Source: Phoenix dactylifera (Eukaryota; Streptophyta; Magnoliopsida; Arecales; Arecaceae). From it: DNA of 64,000 nt. Of the stretch, positions 60,001 through 64,000 are shown in pieces. The notes under the pieces were generated by a model. The model ran no database searches. It was not told the DNA's origin and saw nothing but the letters and a program-made list of their open reading frames with translations. The stretch covers positions 2,397,001-2,461,000 of the forward strand of contig NW_024067666.1 of NCBI RefSeq assembly GCF_009389715.1, read 5' to 3'. The translations under genes were made by a program, and so were the position numbers. How positions within the stretch are numbered: position 1 is the stretch's first letter; every line of letters starts with the position of its first letter.

Positions 60001-63000
60001 CCGGTACGATTTTTTTTTTTTTTTTTAGAACCACAGCGCCGCGCGCTGTGGTTTTTGAAACCACCGGTACCGGCCGGTACGGACCGGACCGGTACCGTAT
60101 CGGTCCGGCCGGCCACCGGTACGCCGACCGGTACCGGTACGGCGGACCTTGGGTTAGACATCAAAAGGACTCAAAATAGTGGGCAATAATTAATGGTGTA
60201 GCCTTGAGACTATATCCAATGAGAGTCCTATGCCGTGGAAACAAGCCCACAAAAGTTCCCATTTTAAAATTTCTTATTTAGACTTCCTAATTAGCCTAAG
60301 GACACCAGAAAAATTACATTTCATAGTCATTTTCGTACCTTTATCCTAGACTGAACCATAAAATAACAAATGTTCACTTTTAGCCTCATCATGCTTTGGC
60401 GAACGCTTTGCAAGAGTCTAACTCTACCAATCTTAAAGCTACATATCTGGCATGGATTCTTGCAGCCGAAGGCAAGTTTCTAGGTATTGCAGCCTTTTGC
60501 TTTGCTTGAAGTTGATGCTTCTTGAACGCCTTTTTCTAAGAAATTCACAGACTATATATTTTCTGATTTGTTAACAAAACTATACAGCTGCAAGCTTGTC
60601 GGAAAGAATAAATAGCTTTTATGGATTTTGCAGTTAAGTAAGTTCATTTTATCTTCTTATCATTTTACTGATCCTTTCTCAGGGTGATTGCAGAGATTTG
60701 TCCACACTATAAGAGCCATTCAAGGGGCCTTGATTGTGTCTTCCTTTCTTAATATCATTATTGGATACAGCAAGGCATGGGGAAATTTCTCGAGGTAGAG
60801 ACTCATTATCTTCGAAGCAAGTCCTAACATTTACCTAATTTTACCTGCTAAAATTTTGATTATCACAATTTTCCATATGATCAATCGCAATTTGAGTTTT
60901 CCAGGTTTTTCAGTCCTGTAGTTATTGTGCCTGTAGTGTGTGTTGTGGGTCTTGGGTTGTTTGAGCGAGGATTCCCTCAGGTGTGGCTCTATGAAGTTTT
61001 AACAATATCAGAAAATGACTCATATTACATCAAGAGTGTGAACATTTTTCATGTTGCCTTGATCTGCGTAGGTTGGAAAATGTGTGGAGATTGGACTGCC
61101 AATGCTAATTTTATTGGTTTTCCTCCAACAAGTAACGTGTTCATAAAGCAATGTCATATATCAGATAGATTTTGTATCACAAAAACAGTCGATCTGACTT
61201 CTTGAAATTCTTCCTACAGTACATGAAGCACATCCATCACAGGACATACTTCTGGTTTGAGAGGTTTGCATTGCTTTTATGCATCGTAGTCATCTGGGCT
61301 TTTGCTGCCATTCTTACAGCTGGTGGTGCATACAACCATGTTTCTGTGAAGACTAAGCAAAATTGCCGCACCGATAGGTCTCACCTTATGTCATCTGCAC
61401 CATGGTAGATGCCAAAAACTAACAAGCCTTATTTGCATTAATGTAACTTCTGCCATCAGAGCTAACTTTCCATTCACTACCATTTTGCGTTATCTTATTT
61501 CAGGATTAGAATTCCATATCCATTTCAGTGGGGTGCTCCAATATTTACTGCAAGTCATGTGTTTGGAATGATGGGTGCAGTACTTGTTTCAGCTGTTGAG
61601 GTAAGAAATGATGACTGAAGTAGCTCTATCCTGCAGTGATTTTGTTTCACAAATTCTTCCACTGTTTATATACTTGCCAATTTACACCTAATGCAGTCTA
61701 CTGGAGCACATTATGCGGCTGCACGCCTAGCAGGTGCTACACCACCTCCTGCACATGTGCTTAGTCGAAGCATTGGCCTTCAGGTTTGTTTAAATAATAA
61801 GCCTATGAAGGAATAAGATTTCTATGGAGCCGAAGTGGTTTTATGTGGCTCAGAAGTTTGGAATTTATGATACAATAGTAGGTTCCAGGACACAATTTTA
61901 GTGTAAGGTTAGATTTATGGAGTTCAAAAATTACAAGTACATATTACTCATGTTGAAGCTAGAAGGAAAAAAAGGGGCTTCACCTTATTAGTTGCACTTG
62001 TGAAGAGAATACATCATGCACTTCTCCTTTTAACCAATTCAGAAGATAAGGATAGGATTTTAATATTTAATGGAAAAACATTTTTCTGTGATGCACTACT
62101 TCATGCTGGAAACTGCTGAAAAGTTTTTCTTCGAGTTTCAGACTGGGATATTCACTATGTTAAGTTGCATTTAGCCTGTTGCCGAACTCTAAGAATAGTT
62201 TATAAAGTTCCTGATTGACTCCTTTATGGCTTTTCATTTCTAACGTAAATCTTTTTATGATTACAGGGTATAGGGATGCTGCTTGAAGGTATATTTGGGG
62301 CTGCAGCTGGTTCATCTGCATCAATGTAAGAAAATTTTCCGTGTGCTCTTTTTTTTCCGGGCCCTTCTTTTCCTGCTTTATCACTGTTCTCCTCTTACAA
62401 ACAACAGATTCTACCTCCTTTAATTTTTTATTTCCCCATTGCTGATCTTGTAGCAACTAGAACATAATGGTCATGGCAAAGTTTCATTCGAATTCATGAA
62501 TGTTTCAGTTACAATATTATGATCAGGATAAAAAGTTGCTTTTTCTTCTTTAAAATGTTGTGCAGATTTATCTGGGTTTCCAACATGATTGTCTTATCCT
62601 TTTTCCAATTTTTAGATATGGTTCGGGGGTTGGTTTGGGTGAGTTGGGTGGGTTTGACTAAGTTCAAGCCAGTTGTGGGGTTATGCAGGTCAGGTTGGGA
62701 TTGTCGGGGCTTGAACAAGACCTTTTGGCAGGCTAGCAGGGGTGTTAGCCAAGCCTATTATCCCATTGTGTTGGATATTTACTCCCATTGCTACCATCAG
62801 TTTAGGGATCCAATAACAAGTCATGATACAATGACTATGGACACTGAATGATGGTACGACGACTGTTGAATCAGGTGGGAGCATTGTTTGAATGATTCCA
62901 CGATAAGACCTACACAGATTGAAATCATAAGAAAATTAGTGGACGAAAAAAAAAGCCTAAACTAATTAGTAGGGACTTGAGAGAATAACTGACTTCCTGG

Positions 63001-64000
63001 TGATGGTGATTTGAAGCTTGACTCCTGTTTAAGAATATAATTAGGCTTTGGTGGTACTAGAGTTGTTTTTTAATAAAAATATTGAGGGACAATTAAATTT
63101 AGGGAACTAGACATTGTTTCCGAGGACATAGATTGTACTTGTAAATGAAGACTGGTCACAATAAAGATCCAGGTCATTCATAAAGAAAAGGCATTATTAT
63201 TCTTCTAGAATCAATTGCCTGCTATGTAATCTTCGACCTCTTGTGCTCTTAGAACCTAAGGTCAAGAGATATCCTAGGAAGCCACTACTTAATGAAAGTG
63301 CAACCAAGAAGGTCATCATCATCTAATGTGCAAGAGAAGATGACCAAAGGTGCGATAACTATGAAAATGAACGATTGAGCATGTCAACAAATGGGTTTCA
63401 TTGCCAACAACTGTATGATCAGAAGAAAGATTCAAGAACTCTAGTAAAGCTGATGCAACTATGAGAGTGTTATTATAGGCTTTTCTTTTATTCTATATTA
63501 TTTTTGTTTTTTTTTCTTTAGTTTGTTTTGGTCATAACACTGGTTATATTCACAATAGTTATTTTATTTTCTTTCCTATCAAAAGAAGTTAGTGTCACCA
63601 GCTTGTTCGAGGTATAGTTTCCAAATGGAACTGATTAGCATTTGCAAGTAATTGAGCTACTTATGATTGAGGTCTTGAATCCTCCATCATTGTTATCCAT
63701 TTTTCAATTGAATTTCTGTAACTCTCTCTTCTTTATTCTCATGGGTTGTTTTAAAGTTGTCATTGATTCTGGCAATTTTTCAAGAATGAGCCATTGCAGT
63801 TGCATGTGTTGGTCAACAACGTACTGCTTTTGGTTAAAAAAGCATTCTAATAAGGATAAGATGCATATATTAATTTAATTCAATAGCTTTCTGTAGTAAT
63901 ATCATTATTAGGTATGGAGAGCTGCACTGTGTGCATAAATAGTCTCTAAACAGAGTGACTGAAATGGTGATGCAGTGAAAATGTTGGACTCCTTGGATTG
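57077..64000 (+). CDS. Nucleobase-ascorbate transporter (NAT/NCS2), first 374 codons, partial at window edge
   Basis: Exons: 57077-57233, 58194-58291, 58392-58568, 60694-60794, 60905-60980, 61072-61131, 61220-61404, 61504-61600, 61697-61783, 62267-62325, 63976 onward. All are GT-AG and in frame. A Pro-rich N-terminus (about 35 residues) is followed by HSNPSWGEALILAFQHYIVM with the conserved QH of transmembrane segment 1, RLPTVMNASFAFVIP, RAIQGALIVSSFLNIIIGYS, GLGLFERGFPQV and CRTDRSHLMSSAPW. ATPPPAHVLSRSIGLQGIGM precedes ENVGLLGL (367-374), the start of the NAT signature (Q/E/P-N-x-G-x4-T), where the window ends. Family members are membrane carriers of about 530 residues with roughly 12 to 14 helices for uracil, xanthine, uric acid or related nucleobases; ascorbate transport is not shown for most plant members. 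About 155 residues lie outside. Closest NAT clade not assigned. Confidence 0.95.
59845..60151. mobile_element. Palindromic hAT-like MITE built of CCGGTACCGG motifs, 307 bp
   Basis: Flanked by an 8-bp direct repeat GGTTAGAC (59837-59844 and 60152-60159), the target-duplication size of hAT elements. The ends CATGGAATGCCGTACCGGT and, inverted, CAAGGTCCGCCGTACCGGT agree at 15 of 19 positions, and hAT termini commonly start with CA(G/A)GG. The interior is GC-rich and filled with CCGGTACCGG, GAACCGGCCGGTTCG and similar palindromes. A T16-like tract near 60010 and the palindrome CAGCGCCGCGCGCTG near the centre are also present. It has no coding capacity and lies in the third intron of the transporter gene. 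Confidence 0.7.

Noticed and set aside
59827-60189. 120-codon frame of Pro/Val/Gly/Arg repeats in the transporter intron
   Set aside because: Produced by the CCGGTACCGG palindromes; open in several frames on both strands.

Overview
This window is plant nuclear DNA, most likely monocot. Genes are sparse and intron-split, first exons are GC-rich with AT-rich introns, and nested retrotransposon debris is typical of a large plant genome. A palm-like genome is my best guess; this is inference from style, not from a marker. No prokaryotic, organellar or CRISPR content was seen.

Layout. 1-2639: 5' part of a minus-strand Ty3/gypsy element (LTR, primer-binding site, gag open to the window edge). 2640-5830: repeat cluster with a diverged duplication, a 1.18-kb terminal-inverted-repeat element with an AT/CA microsatellite core, and an internally deleted L1-type LINE. 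6057-8076: intact three-exon 2-oxoglutarate/Fe(II) dioxygenase gene (+). 8609-9021: degenerate TRIM-like LTR. 10873-16083: three-exon minus-strand gene for an uncharacterised secreted plant protein with a 3.9-kb intron. 18092-18451: decayed kinesin-like exons. 19877-29985: complete 13-exon gene for plastid N-acetyl-gamma-glutamyl-phosphate reductase (arginine biosynthesis), with one GC-AG intron. 30-40.9 kb: intergenic, with a decayed LINE end and tandem repeats. 41211-42230: single-exon Dof zinc-finger transcription factor gene with a clear TATA box. 44.7-57 kb: repeat-dominated (2.34-kb solo LTR, short-period tandem arrays, a 609-bp TRIM with perfect target-site duplication, LINE remnant, polypurine foldback element). 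57077-end: first 374 codons of a nucleobase-ascorbate transporter gene, cut by the window edge inside its signature motif; its third intron carries a 307-bp palindromic element with an 8-bp target duplication.

The five host genes are independent and form no cluster or pathway. The most interesting material is in the mobile elements: a previously unlabelled GC-rich CCGGTACCGG foldback element with hAT-like ends; a complete TRIM whose primer-binding site matches that of the intact gypsy element at the left edge, which suggests a possible mobilising partner; and one 12-base word shared by several repeat families. I saw no convincing wholly new gene system.
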